From positions 1-64,000 of the forward strand of contig NZ_JADLQX010000001.1 in NCBI RefSeq assembly GCF_015477605.1: a stretch of DNA of 64,000 bases, written 5' to 3'. Below, in pieces: positions 42,556 through 51,446 of the stretch; within the stretch, counting starts at the first letter, position 1; each line of letters begins with the position of its first letter. The notes beneath the pieces were generated by a model. That model ran no database searches. It was not told the origin of the DNA and was given only the letters and a program-made list of their open reading frames with translations. Both the position numbers and the translations under genes were made by a program. Source of the DNA: Nocardia amamiensis. Its GTDB lineage: Bacteria; Actinomycetota; Actinomycetes; Mycobacteriales; Mycobacteriaceae.

Positions 42556-43091
42556 TCCGCCGTCTGCTCACCGCCATGGTGGCGGCCATGTTCCTGTTCG
42601 GATTCGGTATCGCCGCGACAGGAGTCGCCACCGCGCATTCCGCGGCCACCGGTAGCGTTCCAGAGGACAACGCGACGGTCGACGCCGGGCCGGCCCGGGT
42701 CAGCGTCACGTTCAACGAAGAACTGCAACCCAGCTTTCCGTCGCTCACGGTCGTCGGCCCGGACGGCAACCTCTGGTCCAAGGGCGATCCGGTGGTCGAG
42801 GGCAAGACGGTCAGCGTGACCGTCGGCGAGCTGGGGCCGGCCGGTGAGTACACCATCGCCTACCGGGTGACCTCGGCCGACGGCCACCCGGTCAGCGGCA
42901 AACGGCACTTCACGCTCAGCAAGCCCGGAAACGGCACGCCCGGACCCAAGCCGAACGCCAAGGCGAGCGAGCACGCGGACGACTCCGGTGGCGTTCCGCT
43001 GTGGGTGTTCGTCGCCGGCGCGATCGTGCTCTTCGGCGGCGGGCTCGCATTCGCATTGTTCGGCGGCAGGAGCCGCAACCCGAAGCGGTGA
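42552..43091 (+). CDS. copC: CopC-domain copper-binding protein
   Basis: A 179-residue protein with a signal peptide ending TAHSAAT, giving a mature N-terminal histidine region for Cu(II), the CopC beta-barrel (ARVSVTFNEELQPSFPSLTVVGPDG) and the HPVSGKRHF motif with further histidines. A C-terminal helix anchors it in the membrane. It should bind copper outside the membrane and pass it to CopD. ATGA overlaps YcnI, and GTGA overlaps CopD, so all three are translationally coupled. Confidence 0.9.
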   Translation: MIRRLLTAMVAAMFLFGFGIAATGVATAHSAATGSVPEDNATVDAGPARVSVTFNEELQPSFPSLTVVGPDGNLWSKGDPVVEGKTVSVTVGELGPAGEYTIAYRVTSADGHPVSGKRHFTLSKPGNGTPGPKPNAKASEHADDSGGVPLWVFVAGAIVLFGGGLAFALFGGRSRNPKR

Positions 43092-44047
43092 ACGACGTGA
43101 AGATCGGCGGCCGGGGCGCAGGACGGGCCGCCGACCGCGCGCCCTGGCCCGCGCTGCTGCTCAGCATCCCGTCCGGGCTGGCCGGGGTGGCACTCGCGTG
43201 GATCTTGATCGTGCCGGAGCCGCTGCCCGCCGAGGCGGTGGTCCGGGTGGTGGCCGACGGCGTCGGGGCGACCGCGCTCGGGTTGGCCGCGCTGCCCAGG
43301 GTTGCGCCGCGGCTGCGGACGCCGTGGCGCTTGCTGGCCGTCCTCGCCGGGGTTTGGGCGATTGCCGAGTTCGCCGTGCTGGTCTTCGAGGCGGCGGACG
43401 TGGTCGGCGTTCCGGTCGCCGACCTCGGCGCCGCGCAGTTCGGCGCCTATCTGGTCGATGTCAGCGGCGGACAGGTCGGGATCGCGATCCTGATCGGCGC
43501 CGGTGCCGTTGCGGGCGGGTCCGCTCTGGCTTTCCGGCGGCCCGAGTCCGCATCGGGTGACCTCGTGCTGGTGTTCGCGGCGGTCGCCTTGGCCTTGCGC
43601 CCGATCACCGGGCACATGTCGCAGCAGGCATTCGGCTCGGTACTCGCGGCGGTGCACGCGTTGGCGGCGGCCGCCTGGCTCGGTTTGCTGATCGCGCTCG
43701 CGCTGGTGGTCCGGACCCGCGGCGAGTGGGCGGTCGTGCTGCCCAGATATTCGGCGGTGGCGCTGCCCTTGGTGGTCACGGTGGCGCTGACCGGATTGCT
43801 GAACGGGCTGATCCGCGTCGGCGGAATCGTTCCGTTCGTCACGACCGGCTACGGCAGGATATTGCTCGCCAAGACCGTGGTGCTGCTCGGACTGCTCGCG
43901 CTCGGCTGGTGGTGGCGGCGCAGCTGGGTGCCGCGGGCGGCCGGCCACCGGATGGACGCGGACGCTTCGCTGCGCCGTGCGGTCGCCGAGGTGGTCGTGA
44001 TGGCGCTGGCATTCGGGCTGGCCGCGACGCTCGCGGTCACCGCATGA
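43088..44047 (+). CDS. copD: CopD-family copper resistance membrane protein
   Basis: A 319-residue protein with about eight membrane helices. The C-terminal part has the CopD domain landmarks TGHMSQQAFGSVLAAVHALAAAAWLG and GYGRILLAKTVVLLGLLALGWWWRR. The histidines of GHM and VHA are candidate metal ligands within the membrane. It works with CopC to move copper across the membrane. GTG 43088 overlaps the copC stop. Confidence 0.88.
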   Translation: MNDVKIGGRGAGRAADRAPWPALLLSIPSGLAGVALAWILIVPEPLPAEAVVRVVADGVGATALGLAALPRVAPRLRTPWRLLAVLAGVWAIAEFAVLVFEAADVVGVPVADLGAAQFGAYLVDVSGGQVGIAILIGAGAVAGGSALAFRRPESASGDLVLVFAAVALALRPITGHMSQQAFGSVLAAVHALAAAAWLGLLIALALVVRTRGEWAVVLPRYSAVALPLVVTVALTGLLNGLIRVGGIVPFVTTGYGRILLAKTVVLLGLLALGWWWRRSWVPRAAGHRMDADASLRRAVAEVVVMALAFGLAATLAVTA

Positions 44048-44069
44048 ACCGGTGTCGCCCTGCGCCCAT

Positions 44070-44075
44070 TAGGGT
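44070..44075 (+). promoter_or_regulatory. -10 hexamer TAGGGT, leaderless promoter of the SRPBCC gene
   Basis: TAGGGT ends 6 nt before ATG 44082, separating this gene from the copper block. Confidence 0.5.
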
Positions 44076-44081
44076 TTCCGT

Positions 44082-44540
44082 ATGACCGAAGTGAAGATCG
44101 TCGAGGATTGCGTTGCCTCGGCGGAGTCCGCGTTCGCTTATGTGAACGACTACCAGAACCTCCCGCGCTTTCTCCACGGCGTGCAGTCCTTCACACCGGT
44201 CGGCGAGCAGACCGAAGGTGTCGGCGCCACCTTCGACGGGCACATGAAGCTGGGACCCGCCGCGCTGAAGTCGCGGATCGAGGTGATCCGGTGGGAGAAG
44301 GACTACGCCATCGGGGTGAAGTCCATCAAGGGTTTCGAGATCGAGTCCACCTTCCTGTTCCACGCCAAGGGCGACGCTCTGTGTACCGTCGACGCGATCG
44401 TGGACTACCGGGTGCCGGGCGGCCTGGCCGGGCGCGCACTCGGCAAGACCATCGAACCGTTCGTGAAGATCGCCGTGCAGCACACCACACACAACCTGGT
44501 GACGCAGATCGCCGCGTTCCACGCCGCGCGCACTGTTTGA
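44082..44540 (+). CDS. SRPBCC-family (START/polyketide-cyclase-like) protein
   Basis: A 152-residue single-domain protein with a START-like fold that encloses a hydrophobic ligand. VASAESAFAYVNDYQNLPRFLHGV is the typical first helix and strand, and PGGLAGRALGKTIEPFVKIAVQHT the long C-terminal helix lining the pocket. No ligand can be named. It has its own leaderless promoter, so it is not part of the copper operon upstream. Confidence 0.8.
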   Translation: MTEVKIVEDCVASAESAFAYVNDYQNLPRFLHGVQSFTPVGEQTEGVGATFDGHMKLGPAALKSRIEVIRWEKDYAIGVKSIKGFEIESTFLFHAKGDALCTVDAIVDYRVPGGLAGRALGKTIEPFVKIAVQHTTHNLVTQIAAFHAARTV

Positions 44541-44674
44541 TCCTCAGCGCCTGCGGCGCCGTGCGTTCGTGGTCGACCTGTGGATCGTGTCCGAGCGCCC
44601 GCCGCGGGCGACTGCGTCGCTGTTTGGAGTGAGCGCGGTTGCGCGAGCGATATCGAGGTCGGGATGCTGGAGCC

Positions 44675-45049
44675 GTGAGCGCGACACCCTCTTTCACTCA
44701 GCGGATCGGCTATATCTGCGGCCGCACGCTGCCGGACTCGATGACCGATTGGGTGCGTGCGGATCTGGTCGGTCCCGGTGCGACGCGGCGTTATCTGGTG
44801 CGGTTCCTGGTGCCGGTGCTTCCGGTGCTCATGCTGTTCCTGCTGCTGCCGGGTCCGCTATGGATGGGCTTGGCGATGATGGCGCTGCTGTATCTGCCGC
44901 TGATCTACTTCACGGTGGCGCTGCTGTACGTCTACCGGCGGCACCGGCTGATCAAGCATGGTCTCGACCCCGCGCTCGCGGACGCCGGCGCTCGCCGCCG
45001 GGCCGAACGCGAACGCCTCGACTACGAACGCAGACATGGCCGCGCCTGA
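44675..45049 (+). CDS. DUF5313 family membrane protein, copy 1
   Basis: A 124-residue protein with two membrane helices (about residues 42-60 and 63-85) flanked by a basic tail rich in Arg/Glu. TQRIGYICGRTLPDSMTDWVRADLVGPGATRRYLVRFL is the DUF5313 N-terminal signature. Function unknown; it is small, in the membrane and restricted to actinobacteria as far as I know. The GTG start has GGAG 5 nt upstream. A paralog follows 51 bp later. Confidence 0.75.
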   Translation: MSATPSFTQRIGYICGRTLPDSMTDWVRADLVGPGATRRYLVRFLVPVLPVLMLFLLLPGPLWMGLAMMALLYLPLIYFTVALLYVYRRHRLIKHGLDPALADAGARRRAERERLDYERRHGRA

Positions 45050-45088
45050 GCCACGTCCACGACCTAGCGGTGACTTATACCACAGGCA

Positions 45089-45094
45089 TAGCCT
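45089..45094 (+). promoter_or_regulatory. -10 hexamer TAGCCT, leaderless promoter of DUF5313 copy 2
   Basis: TAGCCT ends 6 nt before ATG 45101. Confidence 0.45.
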
Positions 45095-45100
45095 TGACGC

Positions 45101-45466
45101 ATGAAAACCCCCACGATAAGGCAGCGGATCGCCTACGATCTCGGCCGCGAGCTCCCCGAGGAGCTGCACGAGTGGGTCATTCACGACCTCGTCGGACACG
45201 GGGCCATGGAGCGATATCTCGTCCGGTTTCTCGGGCCGGCCATCCCGTTCTTCGCCTTGGTGCTGCTGTTCCCCGGGCCGCTACCCCTCAAGATCGGCTT
45301 GATCGTGATGATGATCGTTCCCCTGGTCGTCTTCACGGTCGCGCTCAGCTACGTCTGGCGCCGATTCCGCCTGGTCCAGCACGGCTTGAATCCGGAATTG
45401 GTCGATCACGGCAAGATCACCGAACACGATCGGGACCTATACGAACTGCGCTACGGCCACCGTTAG
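45101..45466 (+). CDS. DUF5313 family membrane protein, copy 2
   Basis: A 121-residue paralog of the preceding gene with the same architecture: RQRIAYDLGRELPEELHEWVIHDLVGHGAMERYLVRFL, two membrane helices and a charged tail. Divergence is substantial but alignment is clear, so the duplication is not recent. It has its own leaderless start, unlike copy 1, which has a Shine-Dalgarno, so the two are probably controlled separately. Function unknown. Confidence 0.78.
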   Translation: MKTPTIRQRIAYDLGRELPEELHEWVIHDLVGHGAMERYLVRFLGPAIPFFALVLLFPGPLPLKIGLIVMMIVPLVVFTVALSYVWRRFRLVQHGLNPELVDHGKITEHDRDLYELRYGHR

Positions 45467-45589
45467 CGTGAGCCGCGAACGCAAGCCGAGACGTACGTGC
45501 GCTGAGTAACCACGCACGGCGGTGGTCCACGTCCGAAACGAACACACCCCGCGAACGTACCGCGCTGCGGGCGCGGCAAAATAGCTACA

Positions 45590-46090
45590 GTGACCGAATC
45601 GCAGAATGTAATCGCCACCGCCGACCTGGCCGATGAGATCGGCCCGGAGATCCGCAGCTGCGACACGCAGTTCATTCAGTTCGGCGGGCGTGCGGCGTTT
45701 TCCGGACGCATCACCACCATCCGCTGCTTCCAGGACAATCTGCTGGTGAAGCAGACGCTCGGCGAACCGGGCGAAGGCAAGGTGCTGGTGGTGGACGGCG
45801 GTGCGAGCGTGCACACCGCGCTGGTCGGCGACATCATCGCCGGGCGCGGTGTCGACAACGGCTGGGCAGGCGTCATCGTCAACGGCGCGGTCCGCGACTC
45901 CGCCATCCTGCGCACCCTCGATATCGGCATCAAGGCGCTGGGCACCAACCCGCGCAAGAGCACCCAGACCGGCAGCGGTGAGCGCGATGTGCCGGTCGAA
46001 TTCGGCGGGGTGACCTTCATCCCCGGCGAGATGCTCTACAGCGACCACGACGGCGTCGTCGTGCGCGCCGAGCACTCAGCGATGGAGTGA
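45590..46090 (+). CDS. rraA: RraA-family protein (ribonuclease E activity regulator-like)
   Basis: A 166-residue protein of the RraA/MenG fold. [38 protein letters not shown] is the diagnostic stretch, with GDII and RDS around the shallow pocket. In E. coli RraA inhibits RNase E; in actinobacteria the same family also includes 4-hydroxy-4-methyl-2-oxoglutarate aldolase-like enzymes, so either role is possible. The GTG at 45590 gives [18 protein letters not shown]. It is convergent with the S4 gene with a hairpin between them. Confidence 0.88.
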   Translation: MTESQNVIATADLADEIGPEIRSCDTQFIQFGGRAAFSGRITTIRCFQDNLLVKQTLGEPGEGKVLVVDGGASVHTALVGDIIAGRGVDNGWAGVIVNGAVRDSAILRTLDIGIKALGTNPRKSTQTGSGERDVPVEFGGVTFIPGEMLYSDHDGVVVRAEHSAME

Positions 46091-46113
46091 GCGGTCGCGC
46101 ACCGACGCTGAAT

Positions 46114-46140
46114 CGGCGGTCCATCCGAAGCGGACCGCCG
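46114..46140. terminator. Bidirectional hairpin terminator
   Basis: CGGCGGTCC (46114-46122) pairs with GGACCGCCG (46132-46140) across a 9-nt loop, between the convergent rraA and S4 genes. No T-run. Confidence 0.6.
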
Positions 46141-46155
46141 GTGCCGCGGCCGCGG

Positions 46156-46374
46156 TCAGGCGGTCACTCTGGCCTTGTGACCGGCGATGGCGACCACGTC
46201 ACCGACGTGCAACTGTCGTCCGCGACGTAGCTCGACCTCGTCGTTCACTCGCACCAATCCGGCGGCGATCACGGTCTTTGCCTCCGAACCGGATTCGATC
46301 AGGTTGGCCAGTTTAAGAAACTGACCGAGCCGAATGACGTCATCATCGATCGGCACATCGACTGGTTCTGACAT
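46156..46374 (-). CDS. S4-domain RNA-binding protein (YaaA/RlbA type)
   Basis: A 72-residue protein that is almost entirely an S4 RNA-binding domain: IRLGQFLKLANLIESGSEAKTVIAAGLVRVNDEVELRRGRQLHVGDVV is the alpha-L motif. Small stand-alone S4 proteins act on rRNA or stalled ribosomes. ATG 46374 is preferred because the residues before it (from GTG 46407) do not belong to the domain, though the nearest GGAG is 17 nt upstream. Divergent from lysX. Confidence 0.85.
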   Translation of the reverse strand: MSEPVDVPIDDDVIRLGQFLKLANLIESGSEAKTVIAAGLVRVNDEVELRRGRQLHVGDVVAIAGHKARVTA

Positions 46375-46519
46375 GAGGTAAATACTTACTCCGCCATCCC
46401 GACTCACCAGACAGCGCCCTACACCTCCAGCGATTTATGAGCAACCGTCGACTTACGAGCACTGACACGCCGCGCCACAGGCGTGGCAAATCTGACACAG
46501 CTGCGTACACACTGGTTCC

Positions 46520-49500
46520 GTGACGTCCACGCAAGCCCAGCAACACATCGATACCGCATCGCCCCCGGACAGACCGACCTCGCCGGTCCCACACCGTGGG
46601 CACGGACGACTTTCGGAAGTGCCGCATATCGCGGGATCGACCCTCGGTGTGTTCGCGGTGCTGTGCTTTCTCTGGAGCCTTTCCCCCGGACTTCGTTTCC
46701 TGACCCAGGTGCCGCGCCGCTACATCGACGACTATTACTTCGACGCGCCGGACACCAATTTGATGTGGGCGCTGGTCGTCGGATTGCTGGCGGGCGCGAT
46801 CGCCAGCCGGAAACGAATCGCCTGGTGGTTGCTCGTCGGTTATCTCGCGAGCTACACGGTCGGAAACATCCTCACCTTCACCGAGCAGGGCAATATCCAC
46901 GCGCTGGTGGCCATGGTGCTGCACCTCGCGGTGATCGGTGTGCTCATCGCGGCGTGGCCGGAGTTCTACACCAAGGTGCGCCACGGCGCGGGCTGGAAGG
47001 CGCTCGGCGTGCTGGTCGGCGGCTTGGCCGCCGGCGTGCTGCTGGGCTGGGGCCTGGTCGAGTTGTTCCCCGGCACCCTGCCGCCGGGCGTGCAGCGACC
47101 CGCTTGGGCGCTGTACCGGGTGACCGCGGCGGTACTGGCGGAAAACGAGCACTTCGACGGCCATCCGCGGCCGTTCGTCAACTTCCTGCTCGGCCTGTTC
47201 GGCGCCGTCGCGCTGCTGGCCGCCGTGATCATCCTGCTGCGTTCCCAGCGCGCGGCCAACGCGATGACCGGGACCGACGAATCGGCGATCCGCGGGCTGC
47301 TGGAACGCTCGGACGTGGAGGATTCGCTCGGCTACTTCGCCACCCGCCGGGACAAGGCGGTGGTGTTCGCACCGAGCGGCAAGGCGGCCGTGACCTACCG
47401 GGTGGAGCTGGGCGTCTGCCTGGCCAGCGGCGACCCGATCGGCATCCGCGAGGCTTGGCCGCAGGCGATCGATGCCTGGCTGCGCTTGGCCGACCGATTC
47501 GGGTGGGCTCCCGCGGTGATGGGCGCGAGCGAACTCGGCGCGACGGCGTACCGGCGCGCGGGCCTTTCCGTCCTGCGTCTCGGCGACGAGGCCATTCTGG
47601 ACACCAGGAATTTCTCCCTGGCCGGGCCGGAGATGAAGCCGGTGCGCCAGGCCGCGAACCGGCTGCGCAAGCACGGCGTGGGGGTGCGCATTCGCAGACA
47701 CCGCGATATCCCCGCCGAGGAGTTTCCCCAGATCATCGCCCGCGCGGAAAGCTGGCGCGACACCGAGACCGAGCGCGGTTTCTCCATGGCCCTCGGCCGG
47801 TTGGGTGACCCGCTGGACGGCGATTGCCTGCTGGTCGAGGCGGTCAACCCGCAGGGCCGGGTGCTCGGGATGCTGTCGCTGGTCCCGTGGGGCCGCACCG
47901 GTGCCTCCCTGGAGTTGATGCGCCGCGATCCCCAAGGTCCCAATGGCGTGATGGAGCTGATGATCTCGCAGCTCGCGCTGAACTCCGACCAGTTCGCCGT
48001 CACCAAGGTGTCATTGAACTTCGCGGTGTTCCGCTCGGTGTTCGAGGAGGGCGGCCGGATCGGCGCCGGTCCGGTGCTGCGCTTGTGGCGGGGCGTGCTG
48101 TTGTTCTTCTCACGCTGGTGGCAGCTGGAGGCGCTGTATCGCTCGAACGTCAAGTACCAGCCGCTTTGGGCTCCCCGGTTCTTCGTGTTCGAGGAACGCA
48201 GGCACCTGCCGCGAGTCGCGGTGGCCAGCGCGCTGGCCGAGGGTTTCCTCCCACGGCTCGGCAAGGAGCCCGGCACGATGACGCACACCGGCGAGCACAC
48301 CGCGGTGCCCGCGGCAATGACGGGCCTGCATGCCGACGGCAGCCCACCGGTTATCTCGGAAGTTCCGGGCGAGCAGGAGCTTCCGCGCAGGCCCGAGCAG
48401 GTTCGCGTGCGCATGGACAAGCTTGCGCGCCTTGTCGATTCCGGTATCGACCCCTACCCGGTCGCCTACCCGCCGACGCACACCGTCGCCGAGGCGCGGC
48501 GGTCTCCGCGCGGCACCACCGTCCGGGTCTGCGGCAGGCTGCTGCGCATTCGCGACTACGGCGGCGTGATCTTCGCGGTGGTCCGCGACTGGACCGACGA
48601 CATCCAACTGATGATCGATCGCGACCGGGTCGGCGCCGAACGCAGCGCCGAGTTCGGTGAGTTCTTCGATCTCGGCGACCTGATCGAGGTGAGCGGCCAG
48701 ATCGGGCAGAGCAGGCGTGGTGAGCTGTCGCTGCTCGCGGCGGACTGGCGGATGCTGGGCAAGTGCCTGCACCCGTTGCCGGAGAAGTGGAAAGGCCTGT
48801 CCGATCCCGAGGCCAGGGTGCGGCAGCGCTACGTCGACATGGCGATCAACACCGAGATACGCGAGGTGCTGGCCAAGCGCAGCGCGGTAGTGCGCTCGCT
48901 GCGGGATTCGTTGAATTCCTGGGGATTCCTGGAAATGGAGACACCGATCCTGCAACGAGTGCACGGCGGCGCCAACGCGACGCCGTTCGACACCCACATC
49001 AACGCCTACGACCTCGACCTCTACCTGCGTATCGCGCCCGAGCTGTACCTGAAGCGTCTGTGTGTCGGCGGTATGGAGAAGGTGTTCGAGATCGGGCGGA
49101 CCTTCCGCAACGAGGGCGTCGACTTCAGCCACAACCCCGAGTTCACCATCCTGGAGGCGTACGAGGCGCACAGCGATTACGAGCGCATGATGCACCTGTG
49201 CCGTGTGCTGATCCAGAACGCCGCGATCGCGGCCAACGGTGCGATGGTGGCGTTGCGGCCCACCGGGAACGGCACGTTCGAGGAGGTGGACATCTCCGGC
49301 GAGTGGCGGGTGATCACGGTGCATGCGGCGGTGTCCGAGGCGATCGGCACCGCCATCACGCCGGAGACCGGGGTCGAGGAACTGCGCGAGCTGTGCGACA
49401 AGGTCGACGTGCCCTATCAGCACGGCTGGGACGCGGGCCAAGTGGTGCTGGAGATGTACGAGCACCTGGTCGAGTCCCGCACCGAGGAACCGACGTTCTA

Positions 49501-49843
49501 CATCGACTTCCCGACCTCGGTGTCCCCGCTCACCAGGCAGCATCGCAGCATACCGGGCGTCACCGAGCGCTGGGACCTGGTCGCGTGGGGTGTCGAGCTC
49601 GGCACCGCCTACAGCGAACTCACCGATCCGGTGGAGCAGCGGCGCAGGCTCACCGAGCAGTCGCTGCTCGCGGCGGGCGGCGACCCGGAGGCGATGGAGC
49701 TCGACGAGGACTTCCTGCAGGCGCTGGAACACGCGATGCCGCCGACCGGCGGGCTCGGGATGGGCGTGGACCGGATCGTCATGCTGATCACCGGACGCAG
49801 CATTCGCGAGACGCTGGCTTTCCCGCTGGTGAAACCACGCTGA
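46520..49843 (+). CDS. lysX: LysX: lysylphosphatidylglycerol synthase fused to lysyl-tRNA synthetase
   Basis: A 1107-residue bifunctional protein. Residues about 35-250 hold seven or so membrane helices; about 260-585 the DUF2156 aminoacyl-phosphatidylglycerol transferase domain; about 615-1107 a class II LysRS with OB-fold, motif 2 ([18 protein letters not shown]) and motif 3 ([16 protein letters not shown]). It charges a tRNA with lysine and transfers the lysine to phosphatidylglycerol in the inner membrane, lowering surface charge and giving resistance to cationic peptides, as shown for mycobacterial LysX. GTG start. The S4 gene is divergent. Confidence 0.95.
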   Translation: MTSTQAQQHIDTASPPDRPTSPVPHRGHGRLSEVPHIAGSTLGVFAVLCFLWSLSPGLRFLTQVPRRYIDDYYFDAPDTNLMWALVVGLLAGAIASRKRIAWWLLVGYLASYTVGNILTFTEQGNIHALVAMVLHLAVIGVLIAAWPEFYTKVRHGAGWKALGVLVGGLAAGVLLGWGLVELFPGTLPPGVQRPAWALYRVTAAVLAENEHFDGHPRPFVNFLLGLFGAVALLAAVIILLRSQRAANAMTGTDESAIRGLLERSDVEDSLGYFATRRDKAVVFAPSGKAAVTYRVELGVCLASGDPIGIREAWPQAIDAWLRLADRFGWAPAVMGASELGATAYRRAGLSVLRLGDEAILDTRNFSLAGPEMKPVRQAANRLRKHGVGVRIRRHRDIPAEEFPQIIARAESWRDTETERGFSMALGRLGDPLDGDCLLVEAVNPQGRVLGMLSLVPWGRTGASLELMRRDPQGPNGVMELMISQLALNSDQFAVTKVSLNFAVFRSVFEEGGRIGAGPVLRLWRGVLLFFSRWWQLEALYRSNVKYQPLWAPRFFVFEERRHLPRVAVASALAEGFLPRLGKEPGTMTHTGEHTAVPAAMTGLHADGSPPVISEVPGEQELPRRPEQVRVRMDKLARLVDSGIDPYPVAYPPTHTVAEARRSPRGTTVRVCGRLLRIRDYGGVIFAVVRDWTDDIQLMIDRDRVGAERSAEFGEFFDLGDLIEVSGQIGQSRRGELSLLAADWRMLGKCLHPLPEKWKGLSDPEARVRQRYVDMAINTEIREVLAKRSAVVRSLRDSLNSWGFLEMETPILQRVHGGANATPFDTHINAYDLDLYLRIAPELYLKRLCVGGMEKVFEIGRTFRNEGVDFSHNPEFTILEAYEAHSDYERMMHLCRVLIQNAAIAANGAMVALRPTGNGTFEEVDISGEWRVITVHAAVSEAIGTAITPETGVEELRELCDKVDVPYQHGWDAGQVVLEMYEHLVESRTEEPTFYIDFPTSVSPLTRQHRSIPGVTERWDLVAWGVELGTAYSELTDPVEQRRRLTEQSLLAAGGDPEAMELDEDFLQALEHAMPPTGGLGMGVDRIVMLITGRSIRETLAFPLVKPR

Positions 49844-49942
49844 GCGAGCCTTCTCCGCGATCGGTTCTTCTCCAGCGAATGGGACGGCTACGCTTGGATA
49901 TTCGGCTCCGGGAGGAGGCCGATACACCTTAAGGGGTTTGAT

Positions 49943-50158
49943 ATGTACCTTGACCTGCTGGCCAACGCGAGTCTGCTGGACCACTCCGTGTGGGCGAGCC
50001 CGGACGTGTGGATGAGTTCGGCGACGGAACTTGCCGCCAAAAAGAAGAAGAGCAGCAGAGGCGGCGGCCTGATCATCGGCGCGATCTGCTGCCTGTTGGT
50101 CGTGGCGTTGATCATCGCCGGTATCTACCTGTTGACCAAGCGGAAGAAGAACACCTAG
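49943..50158 (+). CDS. Small single-pass membrane protein
   Basis: A 71-residue protein: a 40-residue acidic-neutral N-terminus ending in a KKKKSS stretch, then one strong membrane helix GGGLIIGAICCLLVVALIIAGIYLL and a basic tail TKRKKNT. There is AAGGGG 7 nt before the ATG. No family is recognised. It lies 99 bp after lysX on the same strand and is followed by a terminator, so it may share the lysX transcript. Confidence 0.7.
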   Translation: MYLDLLANASLLDHSVWASPDVWMSSATELAAKKKKSSRGGGLIIGAICCLLVVALIIAGIYLLTKRKKNT

Positions 50159-50169
50159 GGCAGACGTCG

Positions 50170-50201
50170 ACGGCCCGGCTCGCGTGAGCGAACCGGGCCG
50201 T
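50170..50201 (+). terminator. Terminator after the small membrane protein gene
   Basis: ACGGCCCGG (50170-50178) pairs with CCGGGCCGT (50193-50201); an inner TCGC/GCGA pair extends the stem around a GTGA loop. TGTTCG follows. Confidence 0.7.
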
Positions 50202-50324
50202 TGTTCGTGCCGAGTAGCCCGACTCGGAGCCGATCGATATCGGGGTCTCTCACCGACCTGTGGCCCGAGCAGGGACAGTGGGTCCGGATGGAACCGGTTA
50301 CTGGGGATCGGGCAGAGTGGGCGT

Positions 50325-50942
50325 GTGCAGTTGATACTTGTTCGCCATGCTCAGCCGGTCCGGATATCGAACTCCGCCGGACCAGCGGACCCGGAGTTGG
50401 CACCGGTGGGGCTGGAGCAGGCCGAGCGGGTGCCCGCGGCACTCGGGCATCATCGGATCTCCCGGGTGGTGAGCAGTCCGCAGCGCAGGGCGCGGGAAAC
50501 GGCCGCACCCACCGCCGCGAAACTCGGTCTCGGCGTGGAGATCGTCGACGACCTGGCCGAATACGATCGCGATCTGCCCGCCTATATTCCGATCGAAGAC
50601 GCCAAGATCGAATTCCGGGACGCGTACGAGCGGATCAAGGCCGGGGATTTCCCGTTGCAGATCGATGGCGATGCCTTCAAGACGAGAGTGCGCGCCGCCG
50701 TCGCCGACATTGTCGCCGCTGCGGAACCAGAGGACACCGTGATCGTGTTCGCACACGGCGGGGTGATCAATGTGACGCTGCAAGAAATCCTCGGACTGGC
50801 ACGGCCGCTGACGTTCCCCATCGACTACTGCTCCATCACCCGCATCCTCTTCTCCCGCAATGGACGCCGCACAGCGGCGACGGTCAACGAGAACGGGCAC
50901 GTGTGGGATCTGTTGCCGCGCAATATCGCTCCGCGGAGCTGA
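50325..50942 (+). CDS. Histidine phosphatase family protein
   Basis: A 205-residue RHG-superfamily protein with LILVRHAQP at residues 3-11 (R8, H9; RHA in place of RHG), the usual SSPQRRARETA arginine cluster and VFAHGGVINV carrying the second catalytic histidine. The substrate is unknown. It is a second, divergent member of the superfamily in this window, sharing only the fold with the one after pheA. GTG 50325 gives MQLILVRHAQP, the natural start; no Shine-Dalgarno is clear. Confidence 0.83.
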   Translation: MQLILVRHAQPVRISNSAGPADPELAPVGLEQAERVPAALGHHRISRVVSSPQRRARETAAPTAAKLGLGVEIVDDLAEYDRDLPAYIPIEDAKIEFRDAYERIKAGDFPLQIDGDAFKTRVRAAVADIVAAAEPEDTVIVFAHGGVINVTLQEILGLARPLTFPIDYCSITRILFSRNGRRTAATVNENGHVWDLLPRNIAPRS

Positions 50943-51055
50943 GCCTTTCACAGCCGATTGCCAGGACCATCGCACCGGTGTCCCAGCGACGGAATCTTCG
51001 ATGGGACCGGTGAGCCACTCGCACAGTGGTTCACGGTTCGAGAGAAAGGAATTCC

Positions 51056-51376
51056 GTGTCGCTCTCCAAAACCACTACGCCGCTATGGCGTCTCGCCCGG
51101 GTGACCGTGGCGGGCGCGCTGATCGCGGTTCCGCTTGCCGCGCTCGCCGGGACCGCATCCGCTGAAACGCCGGCCGGGCCGGCCGACGGGGTCCACGTCC
51201 AAGTCGTGGACGAACCGGAGCAGGGTGCCGATATCAACCGTCCCCGTCACTTCGAAAGATACGAAAGGCACGACGGCCCGCGCCCCGGGCCGGGTGACCA
51301 CCCGTGGCGCGATGCCCCGCCGCAGCGGGAGTTCCACCACTTCAAGCAGTACTCGCCGCCGACCGGGTCGAGCTAG
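51056..51376 (+). CDS. Small secreted protein
   Basis: A 106-residue precursor with a signal peptide (basic start, hydrophobic VTVAGALIAVPLAALAG, cleavage after ASA at about residue 36). The mature part of about 70 residues is charged, rich in Pro, His, Arg and Asp, and without cysteines, so probably disordered. GAAAGGA precedes the GTG. No family recognised. It is convergent with the esterase gene across a shared hairpin. Confidence 0.7.
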   Translation: MSLSKTTTPLWRLARVTVAGALIAVPLAALAGTASAETPAGPADGVHVQVVDEPEQGADINRPRHFERYERHDGPRPGPGDHPWRDAPPQREFHHFKQYSPPTGSS

Positions 51377-51397
51377 CCCGCTCGCCCGGGAAAACCG

Positions 51398-51429
51398 AAG
51401 GCCCACCTCCATATCCGGAGGTGGGCCTT
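51398..51429. terminator. Bidirectional hairpin terminator
   Basis: A 13-bp perfect stem (AAGGCCCACCTCC at 51398-51410 with its complement at 51417-51429), loop ATATCC, serves the secreted protein gene and the convergent esterase gene. Confidence 0.8.
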
Positions 51430-51446
51430 GTGGTTTCCGCGATGGC

